Below are positions 10,801 through 20,433 of a stretch of DNA of 64,000 bases, in pieces. A program made the translations under genes and the position numbers. Source of the DNA: Nocardioides jensenii JCM 1364 = NBRC 14755 (GTDB lineage Bacteria; Actinomycetota; Actinomycetes; Propionibacteriales; Nocardioidaceae); contig NZ_BCRJ01000011.1 in assembly GCF_001552535.1 (NCBI RefSeq), positions 1-64,000 of the forward strand, written 5' to 3'. The first letter of the stretch is position 1; each line of letters begins with the position of its first letter. The notes beneath the pieces are model-generated. The model made no database searches. It saw only the letters and a list, made by a program, of their open reading frames with translations, and had not been told where the DNA came from.

Positions 10801-11212
10801 CGAGACCCCGGATGGTCGTCGGATCCCGAACGAGACAGCCACCTTCGCCGCTCAGGAGAAGGCCGAGGCGTTGCAGGAGCGGTTCGTGACCTGGCTGTGG
10901 GAGGACCCCGACCGGTGTCAGCAACTGGTCCGCGCCTACAACGACAAGCTGAACGCGATCGTGCTGCGTTCCTACGACGTCGACGAGGCCAAGCACTACC
11001 CGGGCATGGCCCGTGTCCACGAAGGACGCCCGCTGCGGCTGCGGCCGCACCAGCACGCCGCAGTGGCCCGGATGGTGGCTCAGCCCTCGGTGCTGCTGGC
11101 CCACGAGGTCGGAGCGGGAAAGACTCTCGCTGCGGTGACAGGTGTCTCGGAGCTGCGTCGGCTGGGTCTGGTCCGCAAGCCGGCGGTGGTGGTGCCCAAC
11201 CACATGCTCGAG
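7862..11212 (+). pseudogene. N6-methylase/SNF2 helicase, N-terminal half, split by transposon
   Basis: The reading frame is open from well upstream. GTG 7862 is chosen because GGAGG precedes it by 8 nt, but the stretch to about 8290 overlaps another gene in a second frame, so the true start is unsure. The conserved part begins near 8395. A methylase domain has motif I LEPGCGSGTFIGFAP and a motif IV-like VIGNVPFAD. A proline-rich linker follows, then helicase motif I AHEVGAGKT and motif Ia VVVPNHMLE. The gene stops making sense after codon GAG (11210-11212). The next codons are transposon DNA, ending at a TGA at 11242. The matching remainder resumes at 24240. Such methylase-helicase proteins of about 1700 aa or more are common on actinobacterial conjugative elements and are thought to have anti-restriction roles. 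The helicase is cut between motifs I and II. Confidence 0.85.
8016..8291 (+). CDS. Small conserved-type hypothetical protein upstream of helicase
   Basis: 91 aa, starting MNPYGTRMREHYAKHR and containing PESFFEELGLQIETEIDTL and EGYLERVGRLTEAR. A strong Shine-Dalgarno (GGAGGAAGG) precedes the ATG, and codon choice has the high GC3 expected of a real gene here. It lies in a different frame from the helicase ORF that spans it, which suggests the helicase really starts downstream, near 8300. The protein is acidic and mostly helical. Function unknown. Confidence 0.65.
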   Translation: MNPYGTRMREHYAKHRATELAAIADPESFFEELGLQIETEIDTLADEIAGPSDPSEGYLERVGRLTEARTTAESEVLRQHMRPGLTTPPNT

Positions 11213-11215
11213 TTC
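11211..11215. repeat. Left junction repeat AGTTC of the thiamine transposon
   Basis: AGTTC occurs at the left junction (11211-11215) and again at the right junction (24241-24245). Recombination between the two joins helicase codons in frame, giving ...NHMLEFSREW. Excision at the codon boundaries instead gives NHMLEQFSREW, the expected family sequence. The exact crossover is not resolved. Confidence 0.5.
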
Positions 11216-11343
11216 TCTGCACCTGTCAAGGGCACGGCATGAGGCGCTCGTCCCGCATGCGGATCCCGCTTGGCACGGTCCGCGTGCCGATATCCCCTAC
11301 CGATGCGACTGCTGAGTCGTGGCGTATCGATAGAGTCGCCGCG

Positions 11344-11733
11344 ATGAAGACATTGGCCGCTAGCGCGGTGGTGAGGGATGCCGAGAACAAGGTTCTCCTG
11401 GTGCTTCGGTCACGGGAGCCTGATGCGGGATGCTGGAGTGTCCCGGGCGGGCGTGTCGAACTGGGTGAGTCCCTTGAGGATGCCGCGGTGCGGGAAGCAT
11501 TCGAGGAGACCGGACTCCACGTTGCCGTCGAACGAGAAGTGTGGTCGCTCGATGTCTCGAACGGCCCAGATGAGACCTTCGAGATTCACGACTTCCTGGC
11601 ACACGTTGTGGGTGGCGACCTGGTCGCCGGAGATGACGCCGCCGACGTTGGCTGGTTCGGACTGCAAGAGATGGAGGATATGCCGCTCACTCCTGACCTG
11701 GTGGCGTACCTCACTAAACACGGCGTCTTGTAG
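11344..11733 (+). CDS. Nudix hydrolase
   Basis: 129 aa from ATG 11344. The Nudix box GX5EX7REUXEEXGU is intact as GGRVELGESLEDAAVREAFEETGL (in the stretch 11446-11517). Nudix enzymes hydrolyse nucleoside diphosphates linked to another moiety. Substrate cannot be told from sequence. On this transposon, next to the thiamine genes, hydrolysis of HMP pyrophosphate, thiamine pyrophosphate or damaged thiamine analogues is a reasonable guess. The gene is complete and ends 13 nt before the IS inverted repeat, so the IS did not break it. A possible -10 (TATCGATAG) lies about 20 nt upstream of the start. Confidence 0.85.
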   Translation: MKTLAASAVVRDAENKVLLVLRSREPDAGCWSVPGGRVELGESLEDAAVREAFEETGLHVAVEREVWSLDVSNGPDETFEIHDFLAHVVGGDLVAGDDAADVGWFGLQEMEDMPLTPDLVAYLTKHGVL

Positions 11734-11746
11734 TGCAAACGAAAGC

Positions 11747-13191
11747 GGCTCTTCCCAGATGACGGTGTAGCGAGCGCTGGCGCGGCGGTCCCGGGATAGA
11801 CGTCGAGGTCTCCCGAGGATGAAGGCTCCTACACGCTCAACCCGGAAGACCTCGACGTGCCCGACGCTACCGTCGGCGAGCGCCCAGACGCGTTCGCCCA
11901 CCCCGATCTGACCACCTTCTGCCGGCTCGACGAGCTCGGCCTCGTCGTCACCGGCCAGCGCCTCGAGCCCGGTCGTGCGGTCCTCGCCTGCCGGGTCGCC
12001 GAACCAGATCAGTGGTGCCGGCGCTGCGGCTGCGAAGGATTCCCACGCGACACGGTCACCAGGGAGCTGGCCCACGAGCCGCTCGGCTGGCGGCCCACGA
12101 TCTTGCTGGTCACCGTCCGCCGCTACCGGTGCGGTGGCTGTGGGCACGTGTGGCGCCAGGACACCACCTTGGCGGCCGAGCCCCGGGCGAAGCTCTCGCG
12201 GCGTGGGCTGCGGTGGGCACTCGAGGCGATCGTGGTTCAACACCTCACCGTCGCTCGGGTCGCCGAGGGCCTCGGAGTCGCGTGGGACACCGCCAACGAC
12301 GCCGTCCTGGCGGAGGGCAAGCGAGTCCTCATCGACGACCCAGCCCGCTTCGACGGCGTCCGGGTCGTTGGCGTCGACGAGCACGTGTGGCGCCATACCA
12401 GGCGTGGCGACAAGTACGTCACCGTGATCATCGACCTCACCCCGATCCGCGACGGCACCGGCCCAGCACGGCTCCTCGACATGGTCGAGGGCCGCTCCAA
12501 GCAGGTGTTCAAGACCTGGCTCGCCGCTCGCAGTGAGGCCTGGCGCGCCGGGATCGAGGTCGTCGCGATGGACGGGTTCAGCGGGTTCAAGACCGCCACG
12601 ACCGAGGAGCTCCCCGCCGCGGTCGCGGTCATGGATCCCTTTCACGTGGTGCGCCTGGCCGGCGACGCCCTGGACCGGTGCCGGCGCCGGGTCCAGCAGG
12701 CCATCCACGGCCACCGCGGCCACAAGGGCGACCCGCTCTACTCGGCCCGCCGGACCCTGCACACCGGCGCCGACCTCCTCACCGACAAACAGACCACCCG
12801 GCTCACCGCGCTCTTCGCCGTCGACGAGCACGTCGAGGTCGAAGCGACCTGGTCGATCTACCAGCGCATGATCGAGGCCTACCGTCACGAAGACCGACGC
12901 CACGGGCGCGAGCTGATGGTCAGGTTGATCGAGTCGGTGAGCCACGGCGTCCCGGCCCCGCTGAGCGAGGTCATCACACTCGGCCGGACCCTGAAGAAGC
13001 GTGCCGACGACGTCCTGGCCTACTTCGACCGACCCGGCACCAGCAACGGGCCGACAGAGGCGATCAACGGACGGCTCGAACACCTCCGCGGCTCAGCACT
13101 CGGGTTCCGCAACCTCACCAACTACATCGCTAGAAGCCTGCTCGAGACCGGAGGGTTCCGACCGCGACTACACCCTCGATTCGGATGAGCC
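11747..13191 (+). mobile_element. ISL3-family insertion sequence with 8-bp target duplication
   Basis: A 1445-bp element. The left end GGCTCTTCCCAGATGACG (11747 on) matches the reverse complement of the right end (13168-13191, GGCTCATCCGAATCGAGG); both continue into GGTGTAG, giving 24-bp imperfect inverted repeats. ACGAAAGC flanks it on both sides (11739-11746 and 13192-13199), an 8-bp target-site duplication as expected for ISL3. It lies inside the thiamine transposon, between the Nudix gene and the end of the thi operon. Intact repeats, duplication and transposase suggest recent arrival. Confidence 0.92.
11857..13188 (+). CDS. ISL3-family transposase
   Basis: 443 aa, full length for the family. 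An N-terminal zinc-finger-like region has paired cysteines (CRRCGC and CGGCGH). The DDE transposase domain shows the ISL3 pattern: VVGVDEHVWR with the first Asp, VAMDGFSGFK with the second, and a C-terminal Glu in GPTEAINGRLEHLRG. The stop codon lies inside the right inverted repeat. No frameshift is seen, so it may be active. Confidence 0.93.
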   Translation: MPDATVGERPDAFAHPDLTTFCRLDELGLVVTGQRLEPGRAVLACRVAEPDQWCRRCGCEGFPRDTVTRELAHEPLGWRPTILLVTVRRYRCGGCGHVWRQDTTLAAEPRAKLSRRGLRWALEAIVVQHLTVARVAEGLGVAWDTANDAVLAEGKRVLIDDPARFDGVRVVGVDEHVWRHTRRGDKYVTVIIDLTPIRDGTGPARLLDMVEGRSKQVFKTWLAARSEAWRAGIEVVAMDGFSGFKTATTEELPAAVAVMDPFHVVRLAGDALDRCRRRVQQAIHGHRGHKGDPLYSARRTLHTGADLLTDKQTTRLTALFAVDEHVEVEATWSIYQRMIEAYRHEDRRHGRELMVRLIESVSHGVPAPLSEVITLGRTLKKRADDVLAYFDRPGTSNGPTEAINGRLEHLRGSALGFRNLTNYIARSLLETGGFRPRLHPRFG

Positions 13192-13248
13192 ACGAAAGCT
13201 CCGGTTGGGATCCCAAATCGGATGCCGCTGGGCTGCCTGTCGACGCGC

Positions 13249-13268
13249 GGGGCCCATGTCAGGGCCCC
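13249..13268 (-). terminator. GC hairpin after thiamine operon
   Basis: Perfect 7-bp arms ggggccc and gggcccc around a 6-nt loop, 16 nt past the stop of the last thi gene. There is no T-run, so it may terminate weakly or act as an mRNA end stabiliser. Confidence 0.4.
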
Positions 13269-13283
13269 GGCGGACATCACTGC

Positions 13284-13919
13284 TCAGGTGCGGTGACAGG
13301 CCGCGTCGAAGAACTCCAGCTCCAGCTGCATGGCCCGTCCGTAGACGGTGCGGACCTCTGCGGTGTCGTCGGCGTAGACGTCGACGAGCCGCTCGATCGT
13401 CGCTGCGAGGCTCTCGAAGTCGGGGTCGGCGTAGGTGGCGACCCACCGGCCATAGGTGTCGCTGGTCGGGAGCGACAGCGACTGCCCAAGGTGCGCGTAG
13501 AGCCGCATGCAGGGCGTCAACGCGGCGCAGGTGACGCCGATGTCTCCTCGGGCCGCGATGGTCAGCAGGAAATCGGTGTATGCGAGTGTCGCCGGCACCG
13601 GCTCGACCGTCGACAGGTCGATTCCCCACTCCGCGGCGTACGACGCGTGCAGCCGCAGCTCCTCGCGCACGCCGATGAGCAGCTCTGCGAACGTGTCGAG
13701 CGCCATCCGATCCGGACTGTGCGCGAGCCCGAACCCGTAGGCCCGGCAGAAGGCCTCGAGGAAGAAGGCGTCCTGGGCCACGAAGTCCGCGAATGACTCG
13801 CGGGGCAGCGTCCCGTCTGCCAGTCGCCGGACGAACGGGTGCCCGAGCGCTTCCGCCGCCCGGTCTGCGTTGCGTGCCCAGAGGGCCTGCGAAAGGCTCA
13901 CGGCAGCTGTCTCGTTCAC
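13284..13919 (-). CDS. tenA: TenA family, cysteine type (thiaminase II / aminopyrimidine aminohydrolase)
   Basis: 211 aa from GTG 13919, which overlaps the stop of the upstream tenA-like gene (GTGA). TenA_C enzymes use a catalytic cysteine in a segment like the CAALTPCMRLYAHLGQ seen here, and YTDFLLTIAARGD is the usual upstream helix. The known reaction replaces the amino group of aminomethyl-HMP with hydroxyl, giving HMP for thiamine salvage. It is the last gene of the riboswitch-controlled operon. With no thiC in the window, salvage of pyrimidine seems to be the main HMP source here. Confidence 0.88.
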   Translation of the reverse strand: MNETAAVSLSQALWARNADRAAEALGHPFVRRLADGTLPRESFADFVAQDAFFLEAFCRAYGFGLAHSPDRMALDTFAELLIGVREELRLHASYAAEWGIDLSTVEPVPATLAYTDFLLTIAARGDIGVTCAALTPCMRLYAHLGQSLSLPTSDTYGRWVATYADPDFESLAATIERLVDVYADDTAEVRTVYGRAMQLELEFFDAACHRT

Positions 13920-14536
13920 GCCTCGTCCCCCAGGGCCATGGCCCAGAAGCGGGACTCGGCCTCCAGGACCGCCACGAACGCGGCCTCCACGTCCGGTTCC
14001 GCGGGCCGCGTCGCCACAGCGTCCGCCGCCTGCTCCAGGTCGCCGACGTAGGTCGCGAACTGTGGCGTCGTCCAGTGCGACACGAACACCCGGTAGGCCG
14101 GGGCACCCGGAGCCGCGAAGGACCAGGCGTCGAGGTAGACCCGTTCGATGGCCCACAGCGCGGTGAGCGCGACAGCCACGTCCGCGTCGTCGAGCTTCCT
14201 CAGCAGGGCCGAGTACGTCGCGGTCTCCGGCCTCGGCGGCTCCATGAGGTCGAGCTGGTGGGTGGCCGCCAGCTCCTCGAACCAGGTCAGCTCGTCGACC
14301 AGCGCCATGGCACCGCCGGCGAGGGCCGCCTGCGCCAGGCGCGGCGCCCTGGCGAGCAGCCTTCCCTGGAACGCGAGCAGGTCGGACACGAAGTGGTAGT
14401 CCTGCACGAGCCACGCCTCGAAGGCCGACTCGGTGACTGTCCCGTCGCGCACGGCTTCGAGGAAGGGGTGCTGGGTCGCGTGGCTCCAGGCGGCGGCATG
14501 GCGCAGCGGCAGACCGCCGACCGGCGTGTGGCTCAT
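13916..14536 (-). CDS. tenA: TenA family, likely glutamate type (TenA_E)
   Basis: 206 aa. It has the TenA/PqqC helical fold signatures (WSHATQHPFLEAVRDG, FEAWLVQDYHFV), but the catalytic-cysteine position reads ALWAIERVYLDAW with no Cys, so it belongs with TenA_E enzymes that use glutamates. Known TenA_E proteins act on formylamino- and aminopyrimidine breakdown products of thiamine. ATGA overlap with thiD upstream and GTGA overlap with the second tenA downstream. Two complementary TenA types side by side suggest a full salvage route. Confidence 0.85.
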   Translation of the reverse strand: MSHTPVGGLPLRHAAAWSHATQHPFLEAVRDGTVTESAFEAWLVQDYHFVSDLLAFQGRLLARAPRLAQAALAGGAMALVDELTWFEELAATHQLDLMEPPRPETATYSALLRKLDDADVAVALTALWAIERVYLDAWSFAAPGAPAYRVFVSHWTTPQFATYVGDLEQAADAVATRPAEPDVEAAFVAVLEAESRFWAMALGDEA

Positions 14537-15338
14537 CGGTGACTTCCTGTGAAGTGGTCCAGGGGGCCATGACCGTGACCGAGCTGCCAGGACGCCCCCC
14601 TGCTGAGCGCCAGGGACACGTAGTCCTTCGCCGTCCGGAGCGCCGTGGCCGGTACCGCTCCACCCGCCATCGCCGCGGCTGCTGCTGCGGCAAAGGTGCA
14701 GCCGGTGCCGTGGTTGTTGACCGTGTCGACGCGGGGCGCTGACAGCTCGTGGATCGACGTACCGTCCCAGACGACGTCGACGGCTTGCTCGGAACACTCG
14801 GAGACCGGGTGGCCGCCCTTGATCACGACGACGGCCGGGCCGAGCGCTCCCAGTGCGCGAGCAGCCTCGCGCTGCTCGGTGAGGCAACGGATCGTGGTGC
14901 CGAGCAGCACCTCTGCCTCGCGCAGGTTCGGGGTGAGGATGCGGGCGTGTGGCAGCAACGACTCGACGTAGAGCGACTCCGCCTCGGGATCGAGCAAGCG
15001 ATCGCCGCTGGAGGCCACCATCACGGGGTCGACGACGAGGTTCGGCAGTCGACCCGCCGCCGCGAGCTCCGCGACCGCGGAGACGATGGCGGGCGTGGCG
15101 AGCATGCCGGTCTTCACCGCGGCGACGGGCAGGTCCTCGAGGACCGCTTCGACCTGCTCGACGACGAACTCCGCGGGCACGACGTGGATGCCGTTGACGC
15201 CGCGGGTGTTCTGGGCGGTCAGTGCCGTGATGGCAGAGGCGCCGTAGACGCCGAGGGCAGCGAAGGTTTTGAGGTCGGCCTGGATGCCGGCGCCACCGCT
15301 GGAGTCCGAGCCGGCGATGGTCAGTGCGACGGCCGGAG

Positions 15339-15342
<4 letters not shown>
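14533..15342 (-). CDS. thiD: HMP/HMP-P kinase
   Basis: 269 aa from ATG 15342 ([19 protein letters not shown]), with an ATGA overlap to tenI upstream. It has the ribokinase-like signatures of ThiD: the N-terminal [41 protein letters not shown], and the C-terminal anion-hole motif [15 protein letters not shown]. It phosphorylates 4-amino-5-hydroxymethyl-2-methylpyrimidine twice to HMP-PP, the substrate joined to thiazole phosphate by ThiE. Single-domain length, not the ThiD-TenA fusion seen in some organisms. The two separate tenA genes follow directly. Confidence 0.95.
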
Positions 15343-18051
<2,709 letters not shown>

Positions 18052-18068
<17 letters not shown>

Positions 18069-18690
18069 CGTGGGCCCCCAACAGCCGCAGGAGCGTCCGC
18101 GTTGCCTCGACGGGATCGGGCGCGTCCGAGATCGCGGTCACCACGGCCACCCCGTGCACACCGGCCGCCACCAGGTCGGGAACGTGCTCGGCCCTGACTC
18201 CACCGATCGCGATGACCGGAACGTCGACCGCGCTGGCCACCGCGCCGATGGCGTCCGGACCCAGCGGGCCCGGCAACCCCGCCTTGGTCACCGTGCGGTA
18301 CGCCGGTCCCACGCCGAGATAGTCGGCGCCCGCAGCGACCAGCGCAGCCGCCTGCTCGGGACCGCGTGCGGTGCCTCCGATCAGATGCCCCGGCCCCGCG
18401 ACCCGACGTACCGCCGCGACCGGCAGGTCCTCGGCGCCCAGATGGGTTCCCGCGGCGCCGACGGCGAGTGCCACATCGACGCGGTCGTTGACGATGCACG
18501 TCGCCCGCGCCGGTGCGCAGAGCTCCATCACCCGACGCGCGAAGTCGTACAACTCGAGGTCGGTGCAGTCCTTTGCGCGGACCTGCACCACGGGAGCACC
18601 GGCGGCGACCGCCGCAGCCACCACACCGAGTGCGTCCCGGCCGTCGCGCGCATCGCTGACCACATGGAGACGACCCAGCTCGGTGCTCAT
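18052..18690 (-). CDS. thiE: Thiamine-phosphate synthase
   Basis: 212 aa from ATG 18690, overlapping the cytX stop (ATGA). It carries the canonical ThiE motifs that tenI lacks: VVQVRAKD, the pyrophosphate-binding CIVNDRVDVALAVGAAGTHL, and ADYLGVGPAYRTVTKAG, plus VIAIGGV. It couples HMP-PP and thiazole phosphate to thiamine monophosphate. Confidence 0.93.
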
Positions 18691-20039
18691 CGCAGGCGTC
18701 CTTCTCTCCGGGCGCGCACCGCGGTCGGCAATCCGACGATCGCGGTGAGAGCCATCGCGACACCGAGGCTGACCAGGGAGGCCGACATGCCGTTGGCGGG
18801 GTCGATGCCCAGGTCCCCCTGGCGGGCGGACCACCACGCGGTCCAGCCCGCCCCGGGGCCGGCGAAGAAGGTCGGCAACGTGAGCTGGTAGGCAACGAAG
18901 CCGACTGCCCAGGGCACCACCAGCAGTGGCCTGGCCGGTGCCGTCGCCGACACGTTCCACGCTCCGCGGGGCAGCAGGTAGTAGGCCACGATCAGGACTC
19001 CGATCAACGGCACGAAGACCGAACCGATCAGGAACAGGAACGGCTCATAGGCCACGATGTCGAAGCTCAGTGCGAGCAGGGTCGCCACCGTGCCCACGCC
19101 CACAGCGAGGACCCGACGGTCCCACCGAGCCGCGATGTTCTGGCTCGACACGGCAGTCGAGTAGACGTTGGCGAAGGCCTCGTCCAGCTCCACGACCACC
19201 AGGACCAGGAGCGCGAGCCCACCCAGCGGGAGCGCCAGCAAGGCATCGATGACGTCCAGGCCCCCGGCGCCGTACGCCACCAGCGCGAGCATCCCCAAGG
19301 TGAAGAAGACGATGGTCGCCGCCCCGTAACCGACCGCCGCGCCCAGCCCGGCAGCCCGGGCGCTGCGAACGTGACGGGTGTAGTCGGCGGCCAACGGTGC
19401 CCACGAGGCCGGCAACGCGATGACCACGTCGACCGCGGTCCAGAACGACGTCGCGTTCCCCCCCGGGGCCCGGGCCGGCAAGGGTTGGCGGAGGACCTGG
19501 ACGTACAGGTACGCCACTGCCGCGAGGGCGACCCAGACCGCGTACCGCGCCAACAGCCGCACCACGCCCAACGGACGGAGGGCCATCAAGGTGGCCAACA
19601 CCCCCGCCGCGACGACGAACGGCCACCGCGGCGCGCCGACGATCCGAGAGGCCGCTTCGGCGATCACCACGATCTCGAACGTCGCCCACCCCACGCACTG
19701 GGCCAGGTTCGCCACCGTCGGCACGTACGACACCCGGCCGCCGAGCAGGCCACGCAGCAGCACCATCGCAGGGACGCCTTCACGTGCCCCCGGCGCCGCC
19801 GCCAGCCCCAACAGGACGCCGCCGATGACGGCGCCGACCACGATCGCGAGCAGGGTCGTCGACAGTGGCCGGTCCGGCAGTACGACGTACACGGCGGCCA
19901 CCGGCAGCAGCAGGCTGATGCCCAGGTTCCACCAGAACGCCGTGTTCGACGCGAGGCCGAGCGGCCGAGGCGGAGGTCCCTCCAGAGTCAGCGGAGCGTC
20001 CGGCACTCCGGCCACGTCATGCTTGACAGATGTATCCAC
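18687..20039 (-). CDS. cytX: NCS1-family permease, probable HMP transporter
   Basis: 450 aa with about 12 hydrophobic segments (first near residues 33-55: WWNLGISLLLPVAAVYVVL) and the NCS1 cytosine-permease layout. CytX proteins behind TPP riboswitches are predicted to import hydroxymethylpyrimidine. It is the first gene of the operon and starts with GTG 20039 only 5 nt after the riboswitch. The AGGGAG ribosome-binding site is the 3' end of the riboswitch itself. Confidence 0.85.
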   Translation of the reverse strand: MDTSVKHDVAGVPDAPLTLEGPPPRPLGLASNTAFWWNLGISLLLPVAAVYVVLPDRPLSTTLLAIVVGAVIGGVLLGLAAAPGAREGVPAMVLLRGLLGGRVSYVPTVANLAQCVGWATFEIVVIAEAASRIVGAPRWPFVVAAGVLATLMALRPLGVVRLLARYAVWVALAAVAYLYVQVLRQPLPARAPGGNATSFWTAVDVVIALPASWAPLAADYTRHVRSARAAGLGAAVGYGAATIVFFTLGMLALVAYGAGGLDVIDALLALPLGGLALLVLVVVELDEAFANVYSTAVSSQNIAARWDRRVLAVGVGTVATLLALSFDIVAYEPFLFLIGSVFVPLIGVLIVAYYLLPRGAWNVSATAPARPLLVVPWAVGFVAYQLTLPTFFAGPGAGWTAWWSARQGDLGIDPANGMSASLVSLGVAMALTAIVGLPTAVRARREGRLR

Positions 20040-20043
20040 GCGC

Positions 20044-20134
20044 GCTCCCTACGCCGGCATTACCCGGTCAGGTTCAAGCGGTCAGCGGCACATCCAGCCG
20101 CTATCTCAGCCCGGTTCGTCCGAGCTCCCGCACA
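20044..20134 (-). promoter_or_regulatory. TPP riboswitch (THI element)
   Basis: Read on the minus strand it contains the conserved CTGAGAT block, then CTTGAACCTGACCGGGTAAT and GCCGGCGTAGGGA, the classic thi-box sequence with its pyrimidine- and pyrophosphate-sensing arms. The terminal GGGAG doubles as the Shine-Dalgarno of cytX, so TPP binding should block translation initiation directly. A TAGGGT hexamer at 20146-20151 (minus) could be the -10 of the operon promoter. Confidence 0.95.
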
Positions 20135-20283
20135 CAACGACGCCCACCCTACACGTCGGTCGCAGGCCCGCCCGGGTCGAGCAAGTCGCAGACCTGACTG
20201 GCGAACGTCCCACAGTGAACGACGTACGAGAGCTGGGTGCGCCGGGCGCCGGCAGCAGATTTCGTCACCGCAAGCGGAACCCC

Positions 20284-20433
20284 CTACGGCAACGCCACAG
20301 GTTCACCGCGCCTGCGTGTGTACGAGCGTGCCGCAAGCCCTGTCCGCGACGATTCCCGGTGACGGGGCGACAACTGGGGTGAGCTGCCCGGCGAGTTCTG
20401 CGGCGTCGCCGGGTCGAGGTCGACGCTGCTCAC
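20284..20433 (-). CDS. 49-aa ORF coupled to tnpB, possible tnpC relic
   Basis: Its GTG (20433) overlaps the tnpB stop as GTGA, exactly where tnpC follows in Tn554-type operons. The product is short, rich in Ser, Pro and Arg, and shows no recognisable TnpC/DUF6262 helix-turn-helix. It is either a decayed tnpC or a chance coupled ORF. Confidence 0.3.
   Translation of the reverse strand: MSSVDLDPATPQNSPGSSPQLSPRHRESSRTGLAARSYTRRRGEPVALP

Noticed and set aside
11410-13083. 557-codon open frame on the minus strand across Nudix and transposase genes
   Set aside because: Shadow frame typical of high-GC DNA; the plus-strand genes carry the Nudix box and DDE motifs.
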